Assembly (NCBI RefSeq): GCF_000004075.3
Contig: NC_026660.2
Location: 15,519,837 to 15,583,836 of the forward strand
DNA: 64,000 bases
Reading direction: 5' to 3'
DNA from: Cucumis sativus
Lineage: Eukaryota > Streptophyta > Magnoliopsida > Cucurbitales > Cucurbitaceae
Shown here: piece after piece, positions 25,363-36,870 of the stretch
Layout: every line of letters begins with the position of its first letter
How positions within the stretch are numbered: position 1 is the first letter of the stretch
The notes under the pieces: generated by a model
What the model saw: only the letters and a program-made list of their open reading frames with translations
Database searches by the model: none
What the model was told of the DNA's origin: nothing
Program-made: the position numbers and the translations under genes

Positions 25363-26310
25363 TGGAGAATCCATAACTTCCAACAACACCGGCTAATCAA
25401 TAATTCAACATCAGAAAAGTAAAATCCACAAAACTAATATCTAATCAAGCAATTTATCTAATAAGAATGTGTTTCCAGATACCATTAGCGTGCAAGGGTA
25501 AATGAATCTTTCAGACAGAAACATTCGCATCCAATATCGAACTCCATAACACGAATGGCAAAAAATACAACGAATCGATTTCAATGGGAGCTTAAAATTT
25601 AAAATGAAATCGTAGAAAGCCAAGAAAACAAATATGCAATGGCAATCAGAAAATGATCAATTGGCTTGATTAGTTTTCCTGAAAGAAAATGGAGAATGCA
25701 TGACTTCAAAAAACACCGGCTAATCAATGATTCAGCATCAGAAAAGATAAACCCATAAAACTAATATCTAATCAAGAAATTTGTCTAAGAATAATATGTT
25801 TCCAGATACCATTAGCATGAAAGCGTTAATGAATCTTTCCGACAGAAACATCCGCATCCAATGTCAAACTCCATAACACGAATGTCAAAAAGAGGCAAAA
25901 AGCACGATGGATCGATTTCAATGGGAGATTAAAATTTGACATGAAATCACAGAAAGCCAGGAAAACAAAATGCATTGGTGATTAGAAAATAATCAGGAAA
26001 ATAATCAAATGAATTCACTAGTTTTGCTGAAAGAAAATGAAGAATCCATTACTTCCAAAAACACTGGCTAATCAGCGATTCAACATCACAAAAGATAATT
26101 CCACAAAACTAATATCTAATCGAGAAATCTGTCTGAGAAGATTATGTTACCAGATTCCATTGGCATCCAAAATGGAACTCCATAACACGAATGGCCAAAA
26201 ACACGGATGAATTACAATGGGAGTAAAAAATTTAAAATCAAATCATAGGAAGCCAGAAAACAAAGATGCATTGGCGATCAGAACATAATCAGGAAAAGGT
26301 AATGCATCAG
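25363..26310. repeat. Three diverged tandem copies of a 330-350 bp unit
   Basis: Copies begin near 25363, 25690 and 26038 with AGAATCCATAACTTCCAA-type sequence. The word CCGGCTAATCA (third copy CTGGCTAATCA) lies at about 25389, 25716 and 26064, giving spacings of 327 and 348 bp. Shared internal blocks include ACTAATATCTAATC, CTCCATAACACGAATG and CAATGGGAG, and each copy ends in an AATGCATTGG/AATCAGG-like segment. The third copy is shortened by a deletion in its middle. The array would lie in the first intron of the putative unit ending at 22725. Confidence 0.85.
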
Positions 26311-26454
26311 GAAGTATAAATGAGAAACGGATCGCAGTTTTTACAGCAGGAAGACTGGCGCGAAACAGAATGGATGAATATCTTCGACGAGCGGAAATTC
26401 GGGAACCCGAGGGCATGTTTAGTGAGTTGGATTTTGAACTCGGTTGGTCTAGTA

Positions 26455-26535
26455 TTGATCGGCCCATGTTAACCATGTTGGGCCACTTTTGTGTGTGGGT
26501 TGGTTGGTTTTGGGTTAACCATGTTTGGCCCAAAA
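26455..26535 (-). promoter_or_regulatory. Site II-type motif cluster (GGCCCA/TGGGCC)
   Basis: GGCCCA at 26461, TGGGCC at about 26479 and GGCCCA at about 26526 fall in 75 bp, immediately right of the leader-like block of the putative minus-strand unit. The motif type is typical of plant housekeeping promoters. Assignment to that strand is inference. Confidence 0.4.
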
Positions 26536-26559
26536 ATAAATATCTAATCATGGCTTGAA

Positions 26560-28150
26560 GTTCATGGCAACTTTAAATGTTACATTCGAAATAATGGGAG
26601 AAAAAAAATACTAACGAGATATTGTCAAAGGTGTGTTGTTCATATTCGAAAATTGTAAATATGGAAAAAGACTTTGAATATGGATTTTAAATTATTTTGT
26701 ATATCATGCTTGTCTTAGCAGACATGTAATAGAGTGAGAAATAAAGACAAAGAGCAAGAATTGGAATGACGAACTGAATATGTAGTGGCCGATGTAGGTA
26801 AGTGAAGGAGTGGGAGCAACAATAGATGGTGTGTAGTAATGCTAATTGGTGAAAAAGAGATGTTCGATAAAAAATAAAAAGGTAGAGTGAGAAAAAGGAA
26901 ACTTGAATAAGATAGTCAACAGGAAAGTGGATCGATGATTATCACATGAAAAATGGGTGTGAAGGAGTGCCTGTCGATGAAATAGAGTTGGGATCTATGG
27001 CTATATTTTGCAATATATTTTACATCTGACTTTGGGTGTGCTTAGCATATTTGACTTTATGTATAGAAAAACAATATGGTTTAACATTTGAGAGTTGAAT
27101 ATAAATTTAACTGTGTTTGTGAAACATTTCATGGTCTTGTATGATTGCTACGTCGTGTTATTTAAAAAAAAACGACAATTAATTTTGTATATTAACATTG
27201 ATTAATGAAATAAAAGTGTTTTAAAATAAATTGTATTTAGTTAAACCTTTAAATTCTTTTAAAAAATACATTATGCTCTCTTAAAACCACCCATTTTCTC
27301 AATTTCATATCACAATTATTTTTTTCAAAAATTACATAAATACCAAACAATGTCCAGTTAGGATTTCCGAACAAAAAAAACATGCACACAATAATATGAA
27401 TAAAAAACAATAAGAATGTATAGATAGATTTATATTCTTTTTACTAAACTATTCTCGATTTATTTTTGTCTAAATCTATAGGACTCAAGAAATGATTGAA
27501 GAGCATAAAAAACTATTGATCAGATTCTATAAGATCAAACTATAGGACTCATGAGTCCTATGAAATGATCGAGAATCAAAAGTTAGGAACACCTTTTTAT
27601 TGACTATTTTGTTGGTATTTGTTATTTTTATTTATTATTTTAAACATTGCTTTCAAATTTCACACAACCAAATAATGAATAAGAAATTGAATTACATATA
27701 AATTTAAAACAGTTGATAACCTATTTTTTTTTGTTGAAGATAATTTATTTTTAAATTTACAACTTTAAAATATAAGTGACGTGAATTCTCATATTATAAT
27801 AAATATATATTATATATATATATTTTGCTCGTTACTGTAGGTTGTTTTAATATTTTGTTATTTAAAAATGTGTCTATGTACTATATATATAAGGTGAGAA
27901 TATATTATTTAAAAAAGTTAAAAAGAATAAAAAACGAAATGACCTAAATGTTAGAAGCCACGTGGGATATCTAGCACAATCCTTACAAGCAAAAAAAAAA
28001 AAGAAAGAAATTAAAAGTCGTAAATAATTAAACTAAAGGGGAGGGAATTGGAAATAAGCTAAAATAGAAGGCCATGTTAGTTTGGATCGTGTCAGGAATC
28101 AGGCTTTGAAAGCGGAAAGTAGGTGGGGGTGCCGGGTGGGGGGTATATTG
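26560..28150. other. Intergenic sequence upstream of Di19
   Basis: AT-rich DNA with A/T runs and a TATATATA tract near 27807-27825. No exon is supported. The Di19 core promoter and leader should lie at about 28150-28426; no TATA box is obvious there. Confidence 0.45.
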
Positions 28151-28426
28151 GCAAATAGTTAGAAGAACAGGGGTATGGTGGCAAAATCTATATGTTAAAG
28201 TCGCGTCGTAGCCAGAGGGTCGGTAGAGAGTCTTTTGGTGCTCTCTCCGTCGCGTAATTTCTGTGTCTTTTCCTCGCTGCCATTTCTTCGTTTCTGTAAG
28301 GTCTAGTTTCTAGTTTGATTTTGGATTCCATTTCGCGATCTTCGATAACGATCGAGATTTTTGTTTGTTTGTTGTGAGAATTCATCGGAGATCAATTTGT
28401 CGAAAGAAGATTTTAGAGTTTAATCG

Positions 28427-31212
28427 ATGGATGACGATTCATGGGATGCTCCTTTTCAAGTTTCGCGACGCTACCGATCTCGGTCCGGTACGTTGCCGAT
28501 TATTTTGTTTTGGAAATTCTCTCTTTGGTTTTGAGTTTTTCTGGAAATGGGCGTTATGTTTTGATCGTCTTTTCTGTTTGTTTGGTGTAGGCGTGTACCA
28601 AGGAGATCATGAAGAAATTGAAGAGGAAAATTCAAAAGCTGAATTTTTATGTCCTTTTTGCGCCGAGGATTTTGATATCGTAGGTCTTTATTGTCACGTC
28701 GACGAGGAGCACCCGGTGGAAGTCAAGAACGCGGTATGAATATTTCATAATTTTGATTTATAACATAGATATGCCCGATCTATAACACTCTGTGGTAAGG
28801 AATGATCGCATCGTTTCGTGTAAAAATTTTGTTCTTCATAATCTGGAAATTTTGTGCTTTGGTTGAGATTATTACTACTTATTGTCACAATTGGTAAACG
28901 TGGAATTGCAATATTCTGTTATAATTTCCTTTATGAAATCTGTTCATTTTTTCCCCCTCAATCACGGTTTTGTCGATCTGTTTGGATTTCAGTTATAGCC
29001 TCTTTAACACCTCAATGTGTTGCTGTAAGATCATTTTGTGTAGGTGTCTAACTGCGTTTCTGGATAGCTTAATACCAAAAACCCTCGATGTCTCCTAGGT
29101 CTGGGTCTTGGGAGGTTACAGGTGCTCCTAATATACAATAGCAAAACTCTTATTAGATAACATGAGCTTCCAATTGACAATGGGAGGGTAACTCCTATCT
29201 TATGAAGATTGTAAGGTCTCTAACATGTTCCTCAAGATGGTGCCTTTTGGGTTCACTATTCTTGTGTGGGGTTTATGCGCTCTAGAACCATATTAGAAAC
29301 GCTTGATTTCATCTCAAACCCAATTTACATGAAGATCTAGTTTTGAGATCCAACCCCATGTTTATGAAGTCCAAATGAGCTTTTGGTCAAAAAAGAAAAA
29401 AAGAAAAAAAGCTCAAAGAGACACCATTTTGAGTGGACAAGTGTAACTTCTCTCATTGTCAATCGGTTTTGATTTTTAAGATGAAACTTCAGGTTTATCT
29501 TCTAACTCTGACTCCTAGTTATCAAGAAGGGAACAAAAGCCTTAGGATGGTAGTAAACTATAGATAAAATATGACTAAGGAGAGAAGGAGAACAAAATTT
29601 TATCTGATCAATGATGTGAATCACAAGCCCTAGCTTTGTTCACTTTTCAGTTAGCTTATATTGTTTGGACTATGTTACTTCGATATGTGATGAGGAGAGG
29701 GAATAAAGGGACAAATTTAAAGAACTAATGTTTTTTATGGTGTGTGTGACGAGGAGGGCAAATAAAAAGGACAAATTTAAAGAATTAATGTTTTTATGGT
29801 GTCTTTCTTCGTTCTTCCTGAAATGCATCATCAGCACATTCTGTAACTATAAAGCTGGTCAAATGGGGAAATATTCTCCCCTACCGTCTCATTTTGTATA
29901 TCTCTGGATAGCTTGATTGCTGTATGGTCATTATCAAGAATAAGATGCCATCAAAATCAATTTTTGCCTCACAACAGCAATATTCTAATTTCAGGTATGT
30001 CCACTATGCACAAAGAAGGTGGGGATGGATATTGTTGGCCACATCATCTCACAACATGGGAGCCTTTTCAAGATATCCTTGATCTTCCTTTGTGATAATT
30101 TGTCTTCTGGTGTTGGATATTGTTTTCATCCTAACTAACTCAACTTTTACTGATATATCACTTTTTCGTTTGCATTTAGAATTTGTAGTGTTGGAAATTT
30201 GTAAGGGCATGTTTGAGATTTATTTTGGAATAAAATCACTTTTTTCACGTTCAAGATAACTTATATTTTTAAATTAATTGTTCAAAATCACTTTCGGGTG
30301 TATGATTTTTTTTTTAGAACTGTAGAACCAAATGCTAGAATGGTTATATGAAAATTATTTTTAATAAATCTCTAGATCATATTTTATTGTTAAAATTACT
30401 CTCAAACATTTACAAATCTATGATGCTATGCAAAGCTTTTAGTCTTTGGATGACGATGGAGACTCGAGTCAATTCCTGAAATTGAAGGCCAATTCTTCTT
30501 GTCAGTCCTTTGTAATTTCTTTACTGTAGTTACTCCACTTCCTTTACTTAAAAATACGTGCAGCGACATAGGAGATTGCGAAAAATTGGATCCAATTTGA
30601 CATTTTCAAAGCTGAGAAAAGAGCTCAGGGAAGGAAACTTGAGATCCCTTCTTGGTGGTTCTTTACACTCTGCCCCCACAAGTACTGAGCCTGATCCATT
30701 GTTGTTTTCATTTACTTCTAATCTGCCTACTGTCAGTAAACCTGACAGGGTGCAGTCTCAGTCATCAGCCGAAGTAATTTCGTCAAAGGGAAATCCTAAC
30801 GTTCTTCCAGAGAGGAGGTAAGAAACACACCCCCCTACCCCCTCCCAAAAAAAAAAAAGAACAGAAAAAAAAACTCTTCTGCATGTTGATCAATCTAGAT
30901 ACTAAATGAAAATATTATTTCTGTGTTACTTGTCCTGTGTACTTTGTTTCTCATTGAATTCATACCATGTTATATCAGTTCTTTTTCTTGCTAACATGAG
31001 CATAGCTCAGTTTCAAATCTATACACCGGACCTTTGTTGTACCCATGAAATATATCTTACTTTTCCCCGTTGCAAAGTCTAAAACCTGAACTTATCATGG
31101 CAGCAATTCCTCAAGGTTGGCGTCTTCAAATAATAAGGATATAAAGGAGAAGGCTCAGAAATGTGAGTTTGTACAAGGGCTGTTGATGTCTACTATTCTT
31201 GATGAGTTATGA
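28427..31212 (+). CDS. DEHYDRATION-INDUCED 19 (Di19)-type C2H2 zinc-finger protein, complete, 5 exons
   Basis: Plant-specific nuclear zinc-finger protein; Di19 members act in drought, salt, ABA and light responses. Exons: 28427-28487, 28591-28733, 29995-30072, 30558-30817 and 31104-31212, totalling 651 nt (216 aa). Two Cys2-His2-like fingers are visible: C41/C44 with H56/H61, and C70/C73 with H84/H89 (VGHIISQHGSLF). They are followed by the family's basic block (RHRRLRK), the LRKELREGNLRSLLGGS motif and the C-terminal KCEFVQGLL-STILDEL segment (Di19_C). Introns 1, 2 and 4 are GT-AG. Intron 3 is AT-AC with a U12-type donor and keeps the frame exactly (phase 0), so the protein matches the family without gaps. 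The ATG at 28427 gives the expected MDDDSW start. Confidence 0.95.
29688..29808. repeat. 60-bp tandem duplication in Di19 intron 2
   Basis: ACAAATTTAAAGAA occurs at 29711 and 29771. The flanking GAGGAG, GGGA/GGCA-AATAAA and TTAATGTTTTTATGGTG blocks match in both copies, giving two units of 60 bp with several substitutions. Confidence 0.8.
30073..30557 (+). other. AT-AC (U12-type) spliceosomal intron of Di19
   Basis: The intron begins ATATCCTT directly after the AAG codon at 30070-30072, a perfect match to the U12 donor consensus. It ends AC at 30556-30557, just before GTG CAG CGA. A branch-site-like TTCCTTTAC (one mismatch from TTCCTTAAC) lies about 11 nt before the terminal AC, within the tight U12 window. 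Using these sites restores the Di19 reading frame across residues 94-95. No GT-AG pair I could find does so. As far as I recall, Arabidopsis Di19 is one of the standard plant U12 AT-AC introns, so this looks like an ancestral intron. Confidence 0.92.
30205..30414. mobile_element. MITE-like element inside the AT-AC intron
   Basis: The left end has CATGTTTGAGATTT and the right end TACTCTCAAACAT, so ATGTTTGAGA and TCTCAAACAT form 10-bp terminal inverted repeats about 200 bp apart. Internal AAAATCAC/GTGATT-like words are typical of small plant DNA-transposon derivatives. It accounts for nearly half the intron. Target duplication is not established. Confidence 0.55.
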
Positions 31213-34200
31213 TATGGTTATAGGGTTCGTCGGAAGAGGAGACCTTGCCAGTTAAAAGTACGGAACCATGAGCGTAGGTTATCAGGATGGATCGGTCTGA
31301 TTTGAATGTTGCAGCAGGTGGCACGGCAATAGTTATTAGGTAATGTAAACCATGCAAGGTTCTATTATCCAAAAGTATATATGTGCATAAATGGAAAGAT
31401 GGAAGTTCTTGTTTTTATCAACATTTTAGTATTATGATATGATAATGCAACTCTTAATCAACTCTCCCGATCCCCTAGAACTTAAAGAGTTTGCTTGGGA
31501 AAATAATGTTAATTTCAAGCTATTTAAAACGTTGACTTTGCTTAATAAATGTGTTTGTAGGCTTTGGTGCATTTTAGGTTCATTCTAAATTCTGGATTGA
31601 ACTAAAGCATAGTGGCCTGTTTGGTATGTAAATTTAGGCTCTTGGAATCAAAATTATAACCTGTAATGGCCTGTAAAAGTATAAAATCGCATTTCAATCA
31701 CTTCCATTTTTGTGTGTTCTATTAAATTATAAATTCTCCAAATTTTAATTTTCAATTCCAGAGTTTTGGCTAGTTGTAATTCTAATAAATAGAGAAAATA
31801 TTGGCTAAAATATATCTTTAGTCTTTTAGTCTTTTATTGTTGTTGGTCCTTAAATTAGTAGAATATAAACTTGACTTTGAAAATAAAGCCAATTTTAGAG
31901 GGAAAAAATCTCAAAATTGTTTATGTTTTATTTATTTATTTTAGAGATTTGAATGTGGGAGATGGTAATTTTTTTCTGAAGGAAGTGTTCTTTTTCCCCT
32001 TGTAAATGCTAAATTATGTCATTTGTAATAATTTAATTTTAATAGTTTGCAATAAATTAATTTTAATATTTGTCAATGAGAAAGATTTTTCTTATAAGTT
32101 TTCCTGTAGGGTTGCAATATTTCAATTTCAAAAATCTAGCAACAAAAACATACAAAAGAATATTGCCTAACTTAAACGTTAAGGTTAAAAAGTTGAAAGT
32201 GCATAAAGAAAAAGGATACATAATAGATGGAAGCTAAGACTTTAGAGTTTTTGATATGTTGATAGACTTTTCCTTATATTCTTTTCTCTTCTTTATTTTT
32301 CGATAATTCAACTTTTGTCCATTATACTTGATGTTTAATTCGTCTAAATATTCGTTTTGATGTTTATTTAACAAATTCAACTTTGATATGTATCGTTACA
32401 CTATCTTTCATTTTCTCTGGATTACTCTTTTGGCCTCCCAAGTTTCCCCAAACTAAATGCAGTTTTGATACAAAAATATTGCTTATTGTTTTTGGTCTTT
32501 TGATACCCATTTTGTCAATATGCTTTTGCTGGTTTATTTTGTTGTCTAGTTTTTGTTTTGTTGTTGAATGGTCATTTCTCTGATTATACTTTTCAACACA
32601 CTTCCAGTTTCAAACTTCCAATTTGACTAATTGAGTTTCATAGATGAGATTTGAGATTTAATACTTTTTTTTTTGGGTTCAATTTTATGTAATAATTATG
32701 ACTCTTTAGTTGACCTTGATAGTTGTTACTTCTTTTTGTTAAATGTAAACACCTATCGTTATGTAATATTTTAGTAATTTTACTGATATAAATTTATTCA
32801 GTAATTATTTATTGGAAAACTAATGCAGTGAATTAGATCAACTCAATGATAGGGTTTTGATTTGAGCTTCGATTTTATTATCTAAAAGGTATTTTCTATA
32901 CTTAGTTGGTTGAAGCCGGCCTTATTCTTCTAAATATTTTTATTTAAGGATTTTTAAACAAATGAGAAAGATTCTATAAAGGTAACTTTATATTCAAGTA
33001 AGAAAATTTTAATGTGCAAATAAATAAATCAAAATACTTAGACATGCATTCCATTACGTGTTTATATAGGAAAATTTTCTACCATCTCAGACATGGCATA
33101 AACTTTTTTCTACTTTCTTTTTATTATGTGTTACTTCGATACGCTTTTAATAATAGTGTAAGACCTATTTACTTTAATGTGAGATCTAAATATTTAACGT
33201 GAACATAGGGTGTATGGTACTCTAATCGTACTAGAAAGATTCATGTACGTATATTCGTCCATTTTCAATAGTCCTTTTATAGTTTGACTCATGATAGAAA
33301 AAAAAAAATTTTGAAACATTTTTTAATTTACATTTTTACGTGAAAAAATATATTCTAACCTATATAAAAAATATAGGTGAAATATGTGTTGTAGCTAATG
33401 ATTACATCAAAATAATTGTTATTCACTAAATTCATTATTGATGAAATTTAAATTGATTTCACTTTGCATATTATATATTATCATGTGACAAGAAAAATAA
33501 AATACTTAAGGAATGGATATTATACTAATCACAATGTGTTATAAGTCTATATTTTTTAAAAATAAAGAGACAAATTATTGGTCTCTATCATTTCTTACAT
33601 TTGACTTAGAGTAATATTAGGATTGTTTTCAAATTTGATTACATTTAAAAGATAATGTAAGTAATTGATTAAGATGATTGATTGACTAAATCATGTGCTC
33701 TTTTATTTAGTTTACAATAATTGGGATAATTATTCAACACCAAATTATGCGAACCTCTCTTTTTTTATTATTGAAAAATTAGAATATGAAATCGAGGGTA
33801 GCTTCTAGAAATTTGTGTGGTTGACATCACTTGCAATTCTTGCTGTTCTTCAAAATAAATAAATTATTCATACTGTTTATTTAATATTTCAAGGTAAATG
33901 TAAATTTTGAAGCAATATTTTTTTTAATATAGTAAAATAAATTAAAACATTAAAGTTTAACATTCTAATAATATTTTTTTTCGTTGTATTTTGTAAATAT
34001 TAATATTAAACAAATAAATCTATACTCTTTCATAAAACTTATAATTAATATTTAACTAGATTAAATGTTCAGATTAAAATAATATATCTTAAAAATAGGA
34101 AGGGATTAAAATTTAAGAAACTACAGAATCCATAAAGACTATTTCAACAAATAATATTTTATTTGAAATCATTCAAGTTGATTTATTTTTATAAATTTTA

Positions 34201-35280
34201 ACAAACTTTTAATTTATTAATAAAAAATGTTGTGCTATGCTCTTGTTCGTCGGTGTTTTCTTCACATAAAAAAATTTGTTATAGACAAACACCGATAATT
34301 GTTTCTTTTTTAAGTTGCTTATTTTTTTCCTACAATTAAAATTACGGTGTTATTTTGTTCACAGTAACAAATTTTAAATTTCTAATCGATCTCTTTTATT
34401 ATTGTTATTTTTTTAATTTTACAAAACACCTCATCTTTGTGATCTAAGAAAGCCGAGTTGAAATTTGAAATATTAAACTGCAATTTCCAGGGGAAATTCA
34501 AGAATGATATAGTTCAAAAAAATAATTACAAACTTATAGTCCTCTTTTTAGAATAAAGATTTTGAAATTGTTGGAAAAATGGAAAGTTACAAACTTGTTT
34601 AGATTTAATAAGTTAACTAATTATTCTTAAAAGAACAAGTTAATTAATTAAGTTTTATATCTTCTTTTTTAGAATAGTTTCAAGATTTGAATTTTTTTAA
34701 TTACATCAGAACAATTTGATTGCGGTTAAAAATATTTTTTTTCTCTCTTTTGATTATATGTGTTCCTCTCCTATTTGTATAGAATTTTATAAAAAGTGAT
34801 TATATTATTAAATTATTACTATGGATTCAAGTTTGTGCTTACTTTTGACTCGAATTTTCTATAGTTTCTAATAATTTTCTAATTAAATTCGAACAATTTT
34901 AAAAAATTGTAAGAGGAATTACATATATGTTAACATTTTAACATATTATTCCCTATTATTTTTCAAAATTGACCGCGCAAAGTTTTTAATCCTAATAAAT
35001 GAATTTAACTTATATAACTTTTTTTTAATATATCATAGACTTTGTAGAAAAAATGTGCACAAACATTATAATTGAAGGAAGGAACTCGTGATTAATTTAA
35101 CCTAACTAAACACTCCCACACTGAGGCAAAAATATCAAAATATGTAATAAGACCAATTCATTTTATTAGAAACAATAATAATACAACATAAAATTTTATT
35201 TTTACCCTTTGAAAAATACAATTCACTCACAAACATAGAAATTAACCCCACACACAATCCATGCCCCTTACTAGAAGAAG
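31213..35280. other. Gene-poor AT-rich stretch between Di19 and the PR-10 pair
   Basis: The first 300-400 bp are probably the Di19 3' UTR. Beyond that there is only AT-rich sequence with short random ORFs. A block at 31615-31800 beginning GGCCTGTTTGG may be a small DNA-transposon relic, but I could not find matching termini. Confidence 0.45.
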
Positions 35281-35319
35281 GCTAAGACACAGTAAAAATA
35301 ACTCAGTATGCATATATTC

Positions 35320-35340
35320 ATATATATATATATATATATG
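35320..35340. repeat. (TA)n microsatellite
   Basis: About nine TA units just downstream of the stop codon of the first PR-10 gene. Likely length-polymorphic. Confidence 0.8.
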
Positions 35341-35349
35341 GTTTTATAA

Positions 35350-36534
35350 TTAGTTGTATTCGGCAGGGTTGGCCAAGAGGTAGGCCTCGGCAGCTTTGAA
35401 AAGAGCCAATCCTTTTTCCTCCCCGATTTTGAGTTTCCCCTCGTCCAGTTGGTTGCCTTCTTTGGTGTGGTAAATGCTAGTGCTCTTCAAAATGGAACCT
35501 CCGTCGGGACCTTCCGTTACCTTAATTTCCTTAACAATTTGGTCAATAGTTTCTGAAATAAGGTCTCCTTCTAACACCGTGTATTTGTACGTTAACGATA
35601 CTTCGTCCACTATGTCTAGCCTGTGCACTATAGTTTTCGATTCCCCTCCTGCAAAAATTTAATATATATTAAGAATACAACACAACTTGTCCGTATTCTA
35701 ACATTTTATCAAAAAAATCAATGTGTTTTCTTAAATATAAAATTGAAATATGTATCAATAAATATTATATTATCTATTTATTTTTGTTTGTTGTTTTTTT
35801 TTTCTTTTTAGAATTTGGTTGGAGTTGTTTAAAATTGAAAAATTAAACCTTTAAGAAAGAATGCGTGAGAAAACAAATGCAATTTTAACCTTTTTTTTTT
35901 TTTTTAAGAAATATAATATTTTCCTAATATAAAAGAAAGAAAGGCCAATCTGAAACCACTTGATGGTTCTTGTTCCGGAGCGAAGGCAGAACCGTAGCGT
36001 AGTGAACAATCAACTACCTCATAATCAAGGCCTTTCATTCATTAAGAATGCTCTAATGATGCGTTAAGAATTGATGTGATAACCATTATTTGACTCTTTT
36101 CTAATAAAAGAAATTTGTTTTCTTATACTCTTAAACTAATTAAATTTGTTGTAAATAAACCACAAACAACACTCGTATAGTTAATAAAACATGATATGCA
36201 CAACCTTTCAATTTTAGTATCCAATACAATTCTTTTTATATAAAAAAACGTTCAAACCAAGTGATTAATAACTGAGAAACACAGTTTTAAAAAGCTGTAA
36301 ACTACGAGAAAAATACCAAAAATAATTAAGATGGTAAATATAAGACGAATTACCATGACTGAAGGTGATCTTCTTGATAGTTCCAGGGCCACCATCTCCT
36401 CCAACAATTTCAGTTTGAGGATGACTTGGGATAATCTTAGAGTAAAGGTTGTCAGCATCAAGAATAAATGCCTTAAATAATTTAGCTGGAGGAACCACTG
36501 AGGTTACTTCGTTTTCGTATGTGAAAATACCCAT
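35350..36534 (-). CDS. PR-10 / Bet v 1 family protein, copy 1
   Basis: Pathogenesis-related class 10 protein, a small cytosolic ligand-binding fold (hydrophobic cavity) related to birch Bet v 1 and strawberry Fra a 1. Exons on the minus strand: 36534-36354 and 35648-35350, 480 nt in all (159 aa, the usual length). The single 705-bp intron falls at codon 61 in phase 1, the standard PR-10 position. The glycine-rich loop reads [11 protein letters not shown] (about 44-54) and the C-terminal helix [19 protein letters not shown]. It is about 92% identical to copy 2 (13 differences in 159 residues by my count), and is inverted relative to it. No signal peptide. The substrate is unknown. Confidence 0.96.
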
Positions 36535-36870
36535 ATTGCTATACCACAACTATGTAACTTAGCAAAAACTCTGTTTATTGCTTATAAAGGCTTTGGGTAT
36601 GAGCTTGGTGATTAAGCCTAATGAATACATGCTCTATTTATAGTTGGAAAAATGAAGCCTTTTTTGCAATTTCCCTCTTAGATTTTAATAATTTAAAGTT
36701 TGTTTTAATTATTCTTTAAGTCAAGAGATGCCAATAGCGTAGATGGAATTCCAATATAATTGAGTTCCCATTCTTAATTTGTCACTTCTCTCTTCTTCCT
36801 TTATTTTTAATCAAATTGATCTTTTAATTGAACTCTTAATTATATTTGACCAATAATTTGGACTTAATGT
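36535..36870 (-). promoter_or_regulatory. Promoter of PR-10 copy 1 (TATA box at 36635-36642)
   Basis: Read on the minus strand, CTATAAATAGAGCAT lies about 100 bp before the ATG. The region through about 36865 has a mirror counterpart upstream of copy 2. Shared blocks include GTCCAAATTATTGGTCAAAT, TTTGATTAAAAATAA, TAATCACCAAGCTCATA and the TATA box. Confidence 0.8.

Larger units (their letters stand above)
22725..26430 (-). other. Possible minus-strand transcription unit (non-coding or short-coding), poorly resolved
   Basis: Three observations suggest transcription leftward. First, GGCCCA/TGGGCC motifs at about 26461-26529 sit just upstream of a leader-like block (26330-26420). Second, a good acceptor (TTAACTTTGCAG) opens a block at 22844 that can be read for 37 codons (KQRTYLRCIFSEMVLVKPQL and on) to a TAA at about 22732. 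Third, several splice-like sites occur between. However, a second frame of the same last block is also open for 23 codons. Candidate internal micro-exons (for example 24739-24759) could not be joined into one frame. I recognise no family. A long non-coding RNA is as likely as a protein gene. Confidence 0.3.

Noticed and set aside
26370..26558. 62-codon plus-strand ORF starting MDEYLRR
   Set aside because: It overlaps the site II promoter block, and I found no downstream exon or family.
30073..30557. GT-AG alternatives for Di19 intron 3
   Set aside because: No GT donor near 30072 joined to an AG acceptor keeps both the HGSLFK and QRHRRL segments in frame. AT-AC does so exactly.
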